A stretch of 10,964 nt of DNA from Gammaproteobacteria bacterium (lineage in GTDB: Bacteria; Pseudomonadota; Gammaproteobacteria; Xanthomonadales; Xanthomonadaceae). The notes below the pieces were generated by a model. That model saw only the letters and a program-made list of their open reading frames with translations. It had not been told where the DNA came from and did not search any database. Position numbers and translations under genes: made by a program. Shown in pieces: positions 1 to 6,816 of this stretch (its first letter is position 1; each line of letters begins with the position of its first letter). The stretch lies in the NCBI GenBank assembly GCA_026398715.1, contig JAPLSI010000183.1, positions 1 through 10,964 of the forward strand, written 5' to 3'.

Positions 1-1
1 G

Positions 2-382
2 GCCGTACCCGAAGGCGGGGCGGGTGCGATGGCCGTGGCTTGGCTGATGATGGTTTCGGGTTATGTGGTGCTGGGCCTGGGCTTGATTGCGCTGGCCCGC
101 GGCCTGGGCATCGGCCAGGTCGGAATGGGCTGGCCGATGGTCGCCGGACTGTGCTTCGCGGGGCTTGCCGGCATTGCCGCGTTTTTCGTGCCTGCAGGAA
201 TTGGCGTCCGCGAAGCGGCGCTGGCCTGGTACCTGGGTCCGATCATCGGTCCTGCGCCAGCGGCCCTGCTGGCCGTGGCGGCCAGGATCTGGATCAGCAT
301 CGGCGAGGCCGCACTGATCGGCGGCGGATTGCTGGCGCTGCGCGGCCGCAACGACGACGGCGCAGGCGCAGGCAAACCATGA
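2..382 (+). CDS. Flippase-like / LPG-synthase-type membrane protein, C-terminal part (5' truncated)
   Basis: The frame is open to the left edge, so this is the last 126 residues of a larger integral membrane protein. Three hydrophobic stretches are visible: about residues 11-36, 44-62 and 85-112 of the fragment. The motif FFVPAGIGVREAAL, with its Pro-Gly-Gly-Arg-Glu core, is the hallmark of the lysylphosphatidylglycerol synthase transmembrane domain family (PF03706, formerly UPF0104). Family members include the flippase half of MprF and many uncharacterised proteins in lipid or polysaccharide loci. The tail is short, polar and cytoplasmic-looking, with no synthetase domain after the membrane part, so this is the stand-alone type. 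The stop overlaps the start of the next gene (ATGA), which implies translational coupling with the methyltransferase. The substrate cannot be told. The internal ATG at 29 is not taken as a start because the reading frame and the membrane character continue upstream. Confidence 0.8.
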   Translation, partial: AVPEGGAGAMAVAWLMMVSGYVVLGLGLIALARGLGIGQVGMGWPMVAGLCFAGLAGIAAFFVPAGIGVREAALAWYLGPIIGPAPAALLAVAARIWISIGEAALIGGGLLALRGRNDDGAGAGKP

Positions 383-1110
383 GCTATGTCGCCCGGCATC
401 GGCTGGTCGATCGCGAGGGCCGCGTGCGTCGCGCCGCGCGTATCGCCAGCGTACTGGAGGATTTCGGCGACGTGGCGCTTCCCGGGTCGCGCTTGCTGGA
501 CGTGGGCGCATCGCACGGATTGATTACCCTGGCCCTCGCGCCGCGCGTCGGATTTGCCGTGGGCGTGGATGTCGATCGGGAAGGCGTCGCCGCCGCCGCG
601 CGTGATCGGGAAGCAGGCGTCGGATGTGCGTTCGCCATCGCCTCGGGAATGCAGCTGCCGTTTGCCGACGGAAGCTTTGATGTGGTGGTCTGCAACCATG
701 TCTATGAACACGTTCCGGACGCGCCGCGGCTGATGGCCGAAGTGGCGCGCGTGCTGCGAACCGGCGGCGTGTGCTATTTCGCCGGTGGTCATCGCCTGCA
801 GCTGATCGAGCCCCACCATCGCCTGCCGTTCCTGTCCTGGCTGCCCCGGTCCGCGGCCGACGCCTGGTTGCGCGCCCTGGGGCGCGGATCGCGATACGAG
901 GAACGATTCCTGATGCCCTGGCGCCTGGGCGGGTTGTTCACCGCGTTTTCCTCGTCGCTGAACGTCACGCCCGGGGTGCTTCGCGCCTGCGCGCGGCACG
1001 GCCTCGGTCCGCCCTGGCTCGAATCCGTGTTCCGTTGGACCTTGCCGCGACCGATGGCGCGAATCGTCGCCAGCCTGTTGCCGACCCAGTTGTGGCTGCT
1101 TCGAAAATGA
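379..1110 (+). CDS. Class I SAM-dependent methyltransferase (Methyltransf_11 type)
   Basis: A 243-residue protein with a Rossmann-type SAM-binding core. Motif I is LLDVGASHGLITLALA (residues 39-54), the acidic end of strand 2 is GVDVD (62-66), motif II/post-II is FDVVVCNHVYEHV (100-112) and motif III is VLRTGGVCYFAG (125-136). These are the marks of the Methyltransf_11 family, which methylates small molecules, lipids and sugars. The C-terminal third (about 145-243) is rich in Pro, Trp and Arg and may form a lid or membrane-contacting region. The start is the ATG in the ATGA overlap with the upstream membrane protein; an AGG lies about 9 bases before it. The coupling suggests that the two proteins act in one pathway, perhaps on a lipid-linked or surface saccharide. 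The substrate is not recognisable. Frames opening further upstream only read through the membrane gene and are ignored. Confidence 0.85.
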   Translation: MSYVARHRLVDREGRVRRAARIASVLEDFGDVALPGSRLLDVGASHGLITLALAPRVGFAVGVDVDREGVAAAARDREAGVGCAFAIASGMQLPFADGSFDVVVCNHVYEHVPDAPRLMAEVARVLRTGGVCYFAGGHRLQLIEPHHRLPFLSWLPRSAADAWLRALGRGSRYEERFLMPWRLGGLFTAFSSSLNVTPGVLRACARHGLGPPWLESVFRWTLPRPMARIVASLLPTQLWLLRK

Positions 1111-1174
1111 CGGCAGGACGTAACATGCACGTGCCCGTGTCCTCGCTCGACGGCAACCGCATTGGAACGACTGC

Positions 1175-2095
1175 ATGAAACTCGCCATCCTGTCCCGCAA
1201 CAGCAAGCTCTACTCCACCCAACGCCTGGTGGTGGCAGCGCGCGAACGCGGCCATGTCGTACGCGTGCTCGATCCGCTGCGTTGCTACATGAAGATCGCC
1301 CCTGGCGAATTCCAGCTCAACTACATGGGTCGGAAACTGTCGGGACTCGACGCGGTGATCCCGCGCATCGGCGCATCGGTGACCCGCTACGGCACGGCGG
1401 TATTGCGCCAGCTGGAACTGATGGGCGCCTATTCGCCCAACAGCTCGGACGCCATCCTGCGCGCCCGCGACAAGCTGCGCTGTCACCAGTTGCTGGCGGG
1501 CGAGGGCATCGGCCTGCCGACCACCGTGTTCGGCGACAACCCCGACGACACCGCCGACCTGCTTGGCCTGCTGGGCGACGCACCCCACGTGATCAAGCTG
1601 ATCGAAGGCTCGCAGGGCAATGGCGTGGTGCTGGCGGAAACCCTGTCGGCATCGCGCAGCGTGGTCGAGGCATTTCGCGGCCTGTATGCAAATTTCCTGG
1701 TGCAGGAATTCGTCGCCGAGGCGCGCGGCGCGGACCTGCGCTGCTTCGTGGTGGGGGACCGCGTGGTCGCCGCGATGCACCGCCAGGCCGAGCCGGGCGA
1801 GTTCCGGTCCAACCTCCACCGGGGCGGCCAGGCCAGCCCGGCCACGCTCAGCGCCGCCGAAACCGAAACAGCCCTTCGCGCGGCCCGGGTCATGGGCCTG
1901 GAGGTCGCAGGCGTCGACCTGCTGCGATCGAACAAGGGACCGCTGGTCCTGGAGGTCAACTCCTCCCCGGGCCTGGAGGGCATTGAGGGCGCTTCCGGGG
2001 TGGATATCGCCGGGGCCATCATCGACCACGTGGCCGGCCGGGCACCCCGACCGGACGCCCCCCGACGCCGCCGGTCGGCCCGGGCAAAGAAATAA
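1175..2095 (+). CDS. rimK: RimK-type alpha-L-glutamate ligase (ribosomal protein S6 modification)
   Basis: A 306-residue ATP-grasp ligase. E. coli RimK (300 residues) adds glutamates to the C-terminus of ribosomal protein S6 using ATP. The nucleotide and metal ligands known there can be placed: K100 (ARDK), K141 ([12 protein letters not shown]), the hinge QEFV (177-180), D187 and R189 ([11 protein letters not shown]), R211 and N213 ([11 protein letters not shown]), D248 (GVDLL), E260 and N262 (LEVNSSPG). Numbering matches the E. coli enzyme almost exactly, so the protein is full length and looks intact. It differs in a strongly basic tail after residue 290 ([10 protein letters not shown]). 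The ATG at 1175 is preceded by GGA at a usual distance and gives the expected N-terminus [18 protein letters not shown]. It lies 64 bases after the methyltransferase, so co-transcription is possible. Some RimK-like ligases modify other substrates (cofactors, peptides), but similarity here is closest to true RimK. Confidence 0.92.
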   Translation: MKLAILSRNSKLYSTQRLVVAARERGHVVRVLDPLRCYMKIAPGEFQLNYMGRKLSGLDAVIPRIGASVTRYGTAVLRQLELMGAYSPNSSDAILRARDKLRCHQLLAGEGIGLPTTVFGDNPDDTADLLGLLGDAPHVIKLIEGSQGNGVVLAETLSASRSVVEAFRGLYANFLVQEFVAEARGADLRCFVVGDRVVAAMHRQAEPGEFRSNLHRGGQASPATLSAAETETALRAARVMGLEVAGVDLLRSNKGPLVLEVNSSPGLEGIEGASGVDIAGAIIDHVAGRAPRPDAPRRRRSARAKK

Positions 2096-2369
2096 CCAAA
2101 CCGGGGCCTGATTTTAACGTTTTTTTAATCTACTGGCCCCTAGGCTGGTCGGGCCAGATCAACGGGTCCTCCTCGTGGACTCCGCGGATTACGGCAATCG
2201 GGACACCTGTAAACTTTAGACCCGGGCGACGCGTCTTCATGGCGCGTCCCCGGGTTCTTTTATTTCCGCGCCGCGTCTGTAGGGTTTCGGAACGACGTTC
2301 GCGCATTGCATGCCGGAACTTGCCCGCTCTGGCAGAATCGGATTCAGCAGTCTCCTCAGAGCATCCCCC
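2096..2369 (+). other. Non-coding gap with alternative hairpins; candidate small RNA or regulated leader
   Basis: This 274-base stretch between rimK and the response regulator has no credible reading frame. Visible structure: GGGGCC (2103-2108) can pair with GGCCCC (2135-2140) across a T-rich loop holding seven Ts. The second arm overlaps CTGGCCC (2133-2139), which can pair instead with GGGCCAG (2151-2157), so the two hairpins exclude each other. A further hairpin joins GGGTCC (2164-2169) to GGACTC (2177-2182), and GATT (2187-2190) can pair with AATC (2196-2199). The run ends in a strong terminator. A TAGGCT at 2141-2146 resembles a -10 box. It could be the rimK 3' untranslated region, an independent RNA of roughly 110-130 bases, or an attenuator in front of the two-component operon. 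The sequence alone does not decide. Confidence 0.4.
2220..2265 (+). terminator. Strong intrinsic (Rho-independent) terminator
   Basis: ACCCGGG (2220-2226) pairs with CCCGGGT (2249-2255). After one bulged C, GACGCG (2228-2233) pairs with CGCGTC (2243-2248). The loop is nine bases, and the stem runs straight into TTCTTTTATTT. This is a textbook intrinsic terminator about 125 bases after the rimK stop and 105 bases before the response regulator start. It ends either the rimK transcript or a small RNA in this gap. Confidence 0.8.
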
Positions 2370-3050
2370 ATGCGCATCCTGGTCGTAGAAGACAACCGCG
2401 ACATCGCCGCCAACCTTGGCGACTACCTCGAAGAACGAGGCCACACCGTGGATTACGCAGCCGACGGCATCACCGGCCTGCACCTGGCGGTCGTCAACAA
2501 TTTCGACGCCATCGTGCTCGACCTCAACCTGCCTGGCATGGATGGCCTGGAAGTCTGCCGCAAGCTTCGCTCCGAAGGCCGCAAGCAGACGCCGGTGCTG
2601 ATGCTGACCGCGCGCGACTCGCTCGACAGCAAGCTGTCGGGATTCGATTCGGGCGCCGACGACTACCTGGTCAAGCCCTTTGCGCTGCAGGAAGTGGAAG
2701 CCCGCCTGGCCGTGCTGGCCCGCCGCGGCAAGGCCGCCCAGCCTCGCGTGCTGCAGGTGGCCGACCTGGAATACAACCTCGACACGCTGGAAGTCCGTCG
2801 CGCCGGCAAGCTGCTGCAGCTCAATCCGACTGCACTGAAGATCCTGCAGTCGCTGATGGAAGCATCCCCAGCCGTAGTGCCGCGCATCGACCTGGAAACC
2901 CGCGTGTGGGGCGAAGAGTTGCCTGATTCGGACAGCCTGCGCGTGCACATCCACGGCCTGCGCGCCGCGGTCGACAAGCCCTTCGACAAGGCCCTGATCC
3001 AGACCCGTCACGGAATCGGCTACCGCATCGCAGACTCCGAACCGGTCTGA
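2370..3050 (+). CDS. OmpR-family two-component response regulator
   Basis: A 226-residue DNA-binding response regulator. The receiver domain (about 1-118) has all phosphorylation-site residues: acidic pair E7/D8 (VVEDN), phospho-acceptor D51 (VLDLNLPGMDG), T80 (LMLTARD) and K102 (DDYLVKPF). A winged-helix Trans_reg_C domain follows (about 128-220), ending in the characteristic SLRVHIHGLRAAVDKPF and IQTRHGIGYRI. The start at 2370 gives the usual MRILVVEDN N-terminus; an in-frame ATG at 2310 would add 20 residues outside the fold and is rejected. The histidine kinase starts four bases after this stop, so the two form an operon. A short palindrome GAATC-G-GATTC sits at 2335-2345 just upstream and could be an operator, but that is speculative. 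Xanthomonads have several related pairs (for example ColRS and RaxRH), and the signal sensed cannot be assigned from the sequence. Confidence 0.93.
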   Translation: MRILVVEDNRDIAANLGDYLEERGHTVDYAADGITGLHLAVVNNFDAIVLDLNLPGMDGLEVCRKLRSEGRKQTPVLMLTARDSLDSKLSGFDSGADDYLVKPFALQEVEARLAVLARRGKAAQPRVLQVADLEYNLDTLEVRRAGKLLQLNPTALKILQSLMEASPAVVPRIDLETRVWGEELPDSDSLRVHIHGLRAAVDKPFDKALIQTRHGIGYRIADSEPV

Positions 3051-3054
3051 GTCC

Positions 3055-4350
3055 ATGCACTATCGGCGCCGTCTCCGAAGTCGAATCATCGTCTCGTTCC
3101 TGCTGCTCGGCTTCGGGCTGACGGCGATGTTCGCGCTGTCGACGGTGGCCCTGCGCAACCGGCTGGAAGGCTCGCTGGTCGACAGCTGGCTGCAGAACGA
3201 AGCCAGCAACTTCCTGGTGTTCAAGCGGGCCAATCCCGCGCCGGACGCGTTGTTCAAGTTCGGTCGCCAGATCGAGGCGTTCGCCTACCGGCCGGACAGC
3301 GAGAAGATTCCATTCGGCTGGAAAGACCTGCCGAGTGGCGTCCACGACCTTCGCGAAAATGACGCCACGGGCGAGCTGCGCGAATACAAGCTGGCCGTGC
3401 AGCGCGAGCCGGACATGATCACCTACGTGCGCTACGACTACACGCAGGAAGCGTTGACCCAGCAACAGATGCTGGTCTCGCTGGCTGGCGCCGTGCTGCT
3501 GTTCACCGGCCTGGCGTGGGTGATCGGGCTGTGGGCGTCGTCGCGCGTGATCAGTCCGCTCACCGACCTGGCCCGCCGCGTCGAGGGCCTGTCGAGCCGC
3601 TAGAACCCGGACAAGCTGGCCCCGCATTTTTCCCGCGACGAAGTGGGCGAACTCGCCGACGCGCTCGACGACTACGCCGACCGCATGACCCGCCTCGTAA
3701 AACGCGATCGCGAGTTCAACGCCGACGTCAGCCATGAATTGCGAACGCCCCTCGCGGTGATCCGCGGCGCGGCCGAGTTGCTGATGGCCAATCCCAGCCT
3801 GGAAGACAAGACCCGCCAACGACTGGCGCGCATCGAGCGCGCCGCTATCCAGTGCACCGACCTGACCACGGCGCTGCTGCTGCTGTCGCGCAACGAGCGC
3901 GGCAGCGGCAGCACCAACCTGTTCAAGGTCTGCCAGGCGCTGGCGGAGGCCAACCGTGCGCAACTGGGCGGCCGTCCGATCGAGATCATCGTGGAAGGCC
4001 GCCAGGACGTGGTGGTGAACGCGCCCGAAGCGGTGTTGGCCGTCGCGCTGGGCAACCTGATCGGCAACGCCTGCAAGTACACCGCCGAGGGCGAGGTGCG
4101 GGTGATCGTGGAAAGCGACCGCGTGCAGATCGAGGACACCGGCCACGGCATCAGCGCCGAAGACGCCGCGCGCCTGTTCGAACGCGGCTATCGCGGATCA
4201 AGCGCGGGCGGCACCAGCGGCGGCGGCATCGGGCTGTCGATCGTGCGGCGGCTATGCGAACTGTACGAATGGACGGTCAGCATTGCGCCCAGGCCGGAGC
4301 GGGGCGCGAAGGCGACGCTCGTCTTCGATGCGATGACTGTCGCGAACTGA
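3055..4350 (+). pseudogene. Membrane sensor histidine kinase, interrupted by an in-frame TAG at 3601
   Basis: Partner kinase of the preceding regulator. Codon 183 (3601-3603) is TAG; reading through it gives one continuous protein of 431 positions. Domains in order: TM1 about 10-32, a periplasmic sensor region about 33-138 without a recognised fold, TM2 about 140-162, a HAMP linker about 163-215, the dimerisation helix with FNADVSHELRTP (phospho-His 227), the N box NLIGNACKYT (334-343), the G1 box EDTGHGI (360-366) and the G2 box GGGIGLSIV (390-398). All catalytic boxes are intact after the stop, and the frame does not shift. The lesion is therefore a single nonsense change, perhaps from CAG or TCG. 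As read, translation would stop after the membrane part; a GTG at 3643 could in principle start a soluble kinase core. A sequencing error, a recent inactivation or stop suppression are all possible. Confidence 0.85.
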
Positions 4351-4408
4351 GATTCCGAACGGAGCGTGTGCCGAGGTTTGGAGCGGAGCGTCCCATGGTT
4401 CTGGGTGG

Positions 4409-4479
4409 GGTGGTGGCCGGTGATCATTTTGAGTCGCCACACGGGATCGGCTTGGTCAAAATAATCCCCGGCCACCACC
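4409..4479 (+). repeat. REP-like hairpin unit, copy 1
   Basis: GGTGGTGGCCGG (4409-4420) is the exact reverse complement of 4468-4479. The stem continues inward as TGATCATTTTGA against TCAAAATAATCC with two mismatches, leaving a 23-base loop. The loop matches that of copy 2 at 22 of 23 positions when copy 2 is reversed. Confidence 0.75.
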
Positions 4480-4510
4480 TGCCTTCACCTGTGACCAACA
4501 TCGCTTCAGT

Positions 4511-4548
4511 GCAACACCCTGCCGTACCGCCGCCAACGCAGGTCGCCC
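4511..4548 (+). repeat. 38-base inverted repeat, left arm
   Basis: The reverse complement of 4771-4808 matches this arm at 37 of 38 positions; the single difference is G at 4529 in the left arm, where the right arm implies C. The two arms are 222 bases apart and could form a cruciform or a long RNA stem. Confidence 0.8.
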
Positions 4549-4770
4549 GGCGCCGTCAGTCGCACTTCGTGCTTGGTGAGGCCGCCAGGCGATCCTGCGT
4601 TTTCTCATCAGCGTGCGTGGGCGTCGCTGCGCTCGCCGGAATTTGCCGGGGTGATTGGGGTGGCGGCGGGAACCCATCACTGAGACAACTGCGGCTGCTG
4701 TTCCCATAGGGGCGACAGAACGCAGGATCGGCCGCTGGTCCCCACCGAGCACACCTGCGAATGGGGCAGC

Positions 4771-4808
4771 GGGCGACCTGCGTTGGCGGGGGTACGGCAG
4801 GGTGTTGC
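4771..4808 (-). repeat. 38-base inverted repeat, right arm
   Basis: Partner of 4511-4548, in opposite orientation with one mismatch. It lies just inside the second REP-like hairpin. Confidence 0.8.
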
Positions 4809-4838
4809 TGGAAAGTTTCAGACCGTCGCACTAATTGC

Positions 4839-4911
4839 GGGCGAGCGCCGGATTTCATTTTGACCAAGCCGATTCCGTGTGGCGACTCAAAATGAAAGCC
4901 GGCGATCGCCC
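4839..4911 (-). repeat. REP-like hairpin unit, copy 2 (inverted)
   Basis: The arms 4839-4863 and 4887-4911 are reverse complements over 25 bases with two mismatches and enclose a 23-base loop (4864-4886). It shares the ATTTTGA arm tip and 22 of 23 loop bases with copy 1, but in opposite orientation. The outer arm ends differ between the copies. It lies 16 bases past the ilvE stop codon, where it may also act as a transcript end. Confidence 0.8.
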
Positions 4912-4927
4912 CTCGCGATTACCTGCT

Positions 4928-5839
4928 TTATTCCAGCCAGCCGTGCTTGTCCGGCGTGCTGCCCGTGAACAGCCCGAAGAAAAGATCCTGCAGCTGGCGC
5001 GTGATCGGCCCGGCCTTGCCTTCGCCGATCTGCCGGCCATCGACCGAGCGGATCGGCGTGATTTCGGCGGCGGTGCCGCACATGAAGAGCTCGTCGCACA
5101 GGTACAGGTATTCGCGCGGCAGGTCGCGTTCCACCACCGTGATGCCGGCGGCGCGCGCCAGCGTGATGATGGAATTGCGGGTCAGGCCGTTGAGCAGCGC
5201 GGCGCTGACCGGCGTCGTGTGCAATGCGCCTTCGAAGACCAGGAACAGGTTCTCGCCGGCGCCTTCCGACAGCAGGCCGGTGGAGGCCAGCGCGATGCCT
5301 TCGCCAAAGCCGAGGCGGCGAGCTTCGCGGGCGATCAACTGGCCTGACAGGTAGTTGCCGCCGGCCTTCGCGCCTGCGGGAATGGTGTTCGGGGCGAAGC
5401 GCTGCCAGCTCGAGACGCAGGCGTCGATGCCCGCTTCCAGCACGCCGGCGCCGAGGTAGGCGCCCATTTCCCAGGTCGCCACGGAGACGTCGACCGGCGT
5501 GTCGGCGGACAGGCCGAAACCGCCGAGTCCGCGATACGCGATCGGCCGCAGGTAGGCCTTGGTGAAATTGTTTGCGGTAATCACGTCGCGACAGGCCTTG
5601 TCGAGTTCGGCCAGCGTGTAGGGGATGGCCATGTCGTAGATGCGCGCCGACGCGTACAGGCGCTTGAGATGGTCGGTGAGGCGGAAGATCTTCGGGCCGT
5701 TGGGCGTTTCGTAGCTGCGGATGCCCTCGAACACCGACGAGCCGTAGTGCAGGCCATGCGCCATCACGTGCACGGTGGCGTCCTTCCAATGCTTGACCTG
5801 GCCGTTGTGCCAGATGAAGTCGGGATAGGTCATGGTCAT
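4928..5839 (-). CDS. ilvE: Branched-chain amino acid aminotransferase (class IV, PLP)
   Basis: A 303-residue class IV aminotransferase that interconverts Leu, Ile and Val with their 2-oxo acids using glutamate/2-oxoglutarate. The N-terminal HGLHYGSSVFEGIRSY (28-43) is the typical substrate-side motif. K158 in PAGAKAGGNY is the PLP lysine (K160 in E. coli IlvE). LSEGAGENLF (190-199) carries the glutamate that contacts the cofactor, and MCGTAAEITPI (253-263) is the phosphate/specificity loop. Length is close to the 309 residues of E. coli IlvE and no lesion is seen. The start at 5839 is preferred because GGAG lies eight bases before it; a second ATG six bases in would be too far from that site. 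It begins 31 bases after the upstream hypothetical gene and is probably co-transcribed with it. The 3' end runs into the palindromic element. Confidence 0.95.
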   Translation of the reverse strand: MTMTYPDFIWHNGQVKHWKDATVHVMAHGLHYGSSVFEGIRSYETPNGPKIFRLTDHLKRLYASARIYDMAIPYTLAELDKACRDVITANNFTKAYLRPIAYRGLGGFGLSADTPVDVSVATWEMGAYLGAGVLEAGIDACVSSWQRFAPNTIPAGAKAGGNYLSGQLIAREARRLGFGEGIALASTGLLSEGAGENLFLVFEGALHTTPVSAALLNGLTRNSIITLARAAGITVVERDLPREYLYLCDELFMCGTAAEITPIRSVDGRQIGEGKAGPITRQLQDLFFGLFTGSTPDKHGWLE

Positions 5840-5870
5840 GGGGGCGGCTCCGGGCTAAACCGCCATTTTA

Positions 5871-6638
5871 CTAGAACTGGAGCCACCAGCACCCGGCATT
5901 GCTGCGCAGCCGGAAATACGTCACCTGGGACTCGTAATCGGTTTCGCTGCGCATCTGGTCAACGCGAAGCAGGTCGGCGCTGGCCCGGGGCGTCGGATCG
6001 GGCGGCGCCGGATCGCTGTCCGGTCCCAGTTCGTCGTCGGGCGCGAACTCGTCGTCCAGCGGTGGCGGAGGCGGCAGGGGCGGCATCGGCGTGCCGACCT
6101 GCGCGCTGGATACCAGTTGTACGTCCAGCAGGGGGCGTTCGCTGAAGCTCGCCAGGCGGCCCATCAGGCGATAGCCCTCGCTGTTGCCCATGCCCGTCCA
6201 GTGGTAGTACTCGGCCAGCTTGTTGGGGTCGTGCGCTTCCAGCGCGGTTCGCACGCCGGACAACAGGTCGTCCTGGCTGCGCGCACAGCTGCGGGTGCGG
6301 ACGATGACGGCAGGGCGAAGCCGGTCGGCGGAAGGGGGAGGTGCGTCGGTTGCCTGCAGGTCGCGACAAGCGCGGTCCGTGAATATGGCCGCGCCGTCGC
6401 TGCCGATGCAGCGATGCAGGCCGGAAGCGCCTTGCTCGGCACGTGGCTGGCCGGGCGCCGGGTTCGACGGCTGCGCGGGCCGCGGCCTGGGTGAAGGTGC
6501 TGGAGACGAAGTGATTGCCGGCGTCGTGGCGGAGGTCGGCAACGTCGTGCCAGTCGATGCGAGCGCCGGCAGAACCAGCGTGCATGCCAGCGCGATGCCG
6601 GTCCACACCAGCCTGCGACGGCAGGCGAGGGTTGCCAT
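5871..6638 (-). CDS. Secreted hypothetical protein with a DUF4124-like segment
   Basis: A 255-residue protein starting MATLACRRRLVWTGIALACT, a clear signal peptide with a basic start, a hydrophobic core and a likely cleavage after ALA (residue 27). A Pro/Ser/Thr-rich spacer follows (about 30-70). The Cys-containing segment LHRCIGSDGAAIFTDRACRD (74-93) resembles the DUF4124 pattern of xanthomonad periplasmic proteins (YRC...G...YTDRPC). A globular part (about 118-180) leads to an acidic, Pro-rich stretch (about 184-218, with PPLPPPPPLDD), and the end YFRLRSNAGCWWLQF looks structured. The likely location is the periplasm or outer envelope. The frame stays open to 6791, but those residues come before the signal peptide and are not counted. 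No good ribosome site is seen before 6638. Function unknown; the link to ilvE is only position. Confidence 0.75.
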   Translation of the reverse strand: MATLACRRRLVWTGIALACTLVLPALASTGTTLPTSATTPAITSSPAPSPRPRPAQPSNPAPGQPRAEQGASGLHRCIGSDGAAIFTDRACRDLQATDAPPPSADRLRPAVIVRTRSCARSQDDLLSGVRTALEAHDPNKLAEYYHWTGMGNSEGYRLMGRLASFSERPLLDVQLVSSAQVGTPMPPLPPPPPLDDEFAPDDELGPDSDPAPPDPTPRASADLLRVDQMRSETDYESQVTYFRLRSNAGCWWLQF

Positions 6639-6816
6639 CAGCCGCACGGCGGTCCAAGCGTCAGCAGTCGGGAATTTCGAACTCGATCGGGTCTGGGCAT
6701 CGCGCGGTCCGGCAGGGATATCGCTGATTGGACGTCGGCGAGTGCACAAGATTCCGCAACGCCGAACAATCACGAAGACGATAGCACCCACGGCCGCCGG
6801 CGCCGTGCCCTGGCCG
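6639..6816 (-). other. Gap between metF and the hypothetical gene; nothing firm
   Basis: 178 bases. A small hairpin CACGGC/GCCGTG (6789-6794 with 6802-6807) lies about 10 bases after the metF stop but has no T-tract. A GCTATCGT just downstream on the minus strand could be a weak -10 box for the hypothetical gene. Neither is convincing. Confidence 0.3.

Larger units (their letters stand above)
4409..4911. repeat. Nested palindromic repeat element between convergent genes (MITE- or REP-cluster-like)
   Basis: The gap between the kinase and ilvE is symmetrical in layers. The outer layer is two copies of one hairpin unit in opposite orientation (4409-4479 and 4839-4911). Inside lies a 38-base inverted pair with one mismatch (4511-4548 and 4771-4808). 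Further in is a 12-base inverted pair, CGATCCTGCGTT (4590-4601) against its complement (4719-4730). At the centre GGGAAC (4668-4673) faces GTTCCC (4700-4705). The stretch has no credible coding frame and no transposase. The layout resembles a miniature inverted-repeat element or a compound REP/REPIN insertion. Its site between convergent genes fits a role as a two-way transcription end or simply a tolerated insertion site. The bases 4351-4408 before it hold only a short direct repeat, CGGAGCGT, and nothing else recognisable. Confidence 0.7.

Noticed and set aside
61..2029. Long minus-strand frames (61-1206 and 965-2029) opposite the methyltransferase and rimK.
   Set aside because: Their translations are low-complexity Arg/Ala/Gly/His-rich strings with no domain, and they lie opposite clear genes.
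2310..2369. N-terminal extension of the response regulator from the ATG at 2310.
   Set aside because: The receiver domain begins exactly at the ATG at 2370, and the extra 20 residues match nothing in the family.
2821..4146. A 441-codon minus-strand frame opposite the response regulator and kinase.
   Set aside because: Antisense shadow; the plus strand carries complete two-component signatures. It does not show that the kinase TAG is read in another way.
4456..4867. Small frames inside the palindromic element.
   Set aside because: Opposite-strand frames there give similar strings because the DNA is an inverted repeat; there is no start site, domain or codon bias.
4351..4927. CRISPR array or IS element in the convergent gap.
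   Set aside because: The repeats are inverted, only two copies each, without regular spacers, and there is no transposase or cas gene.
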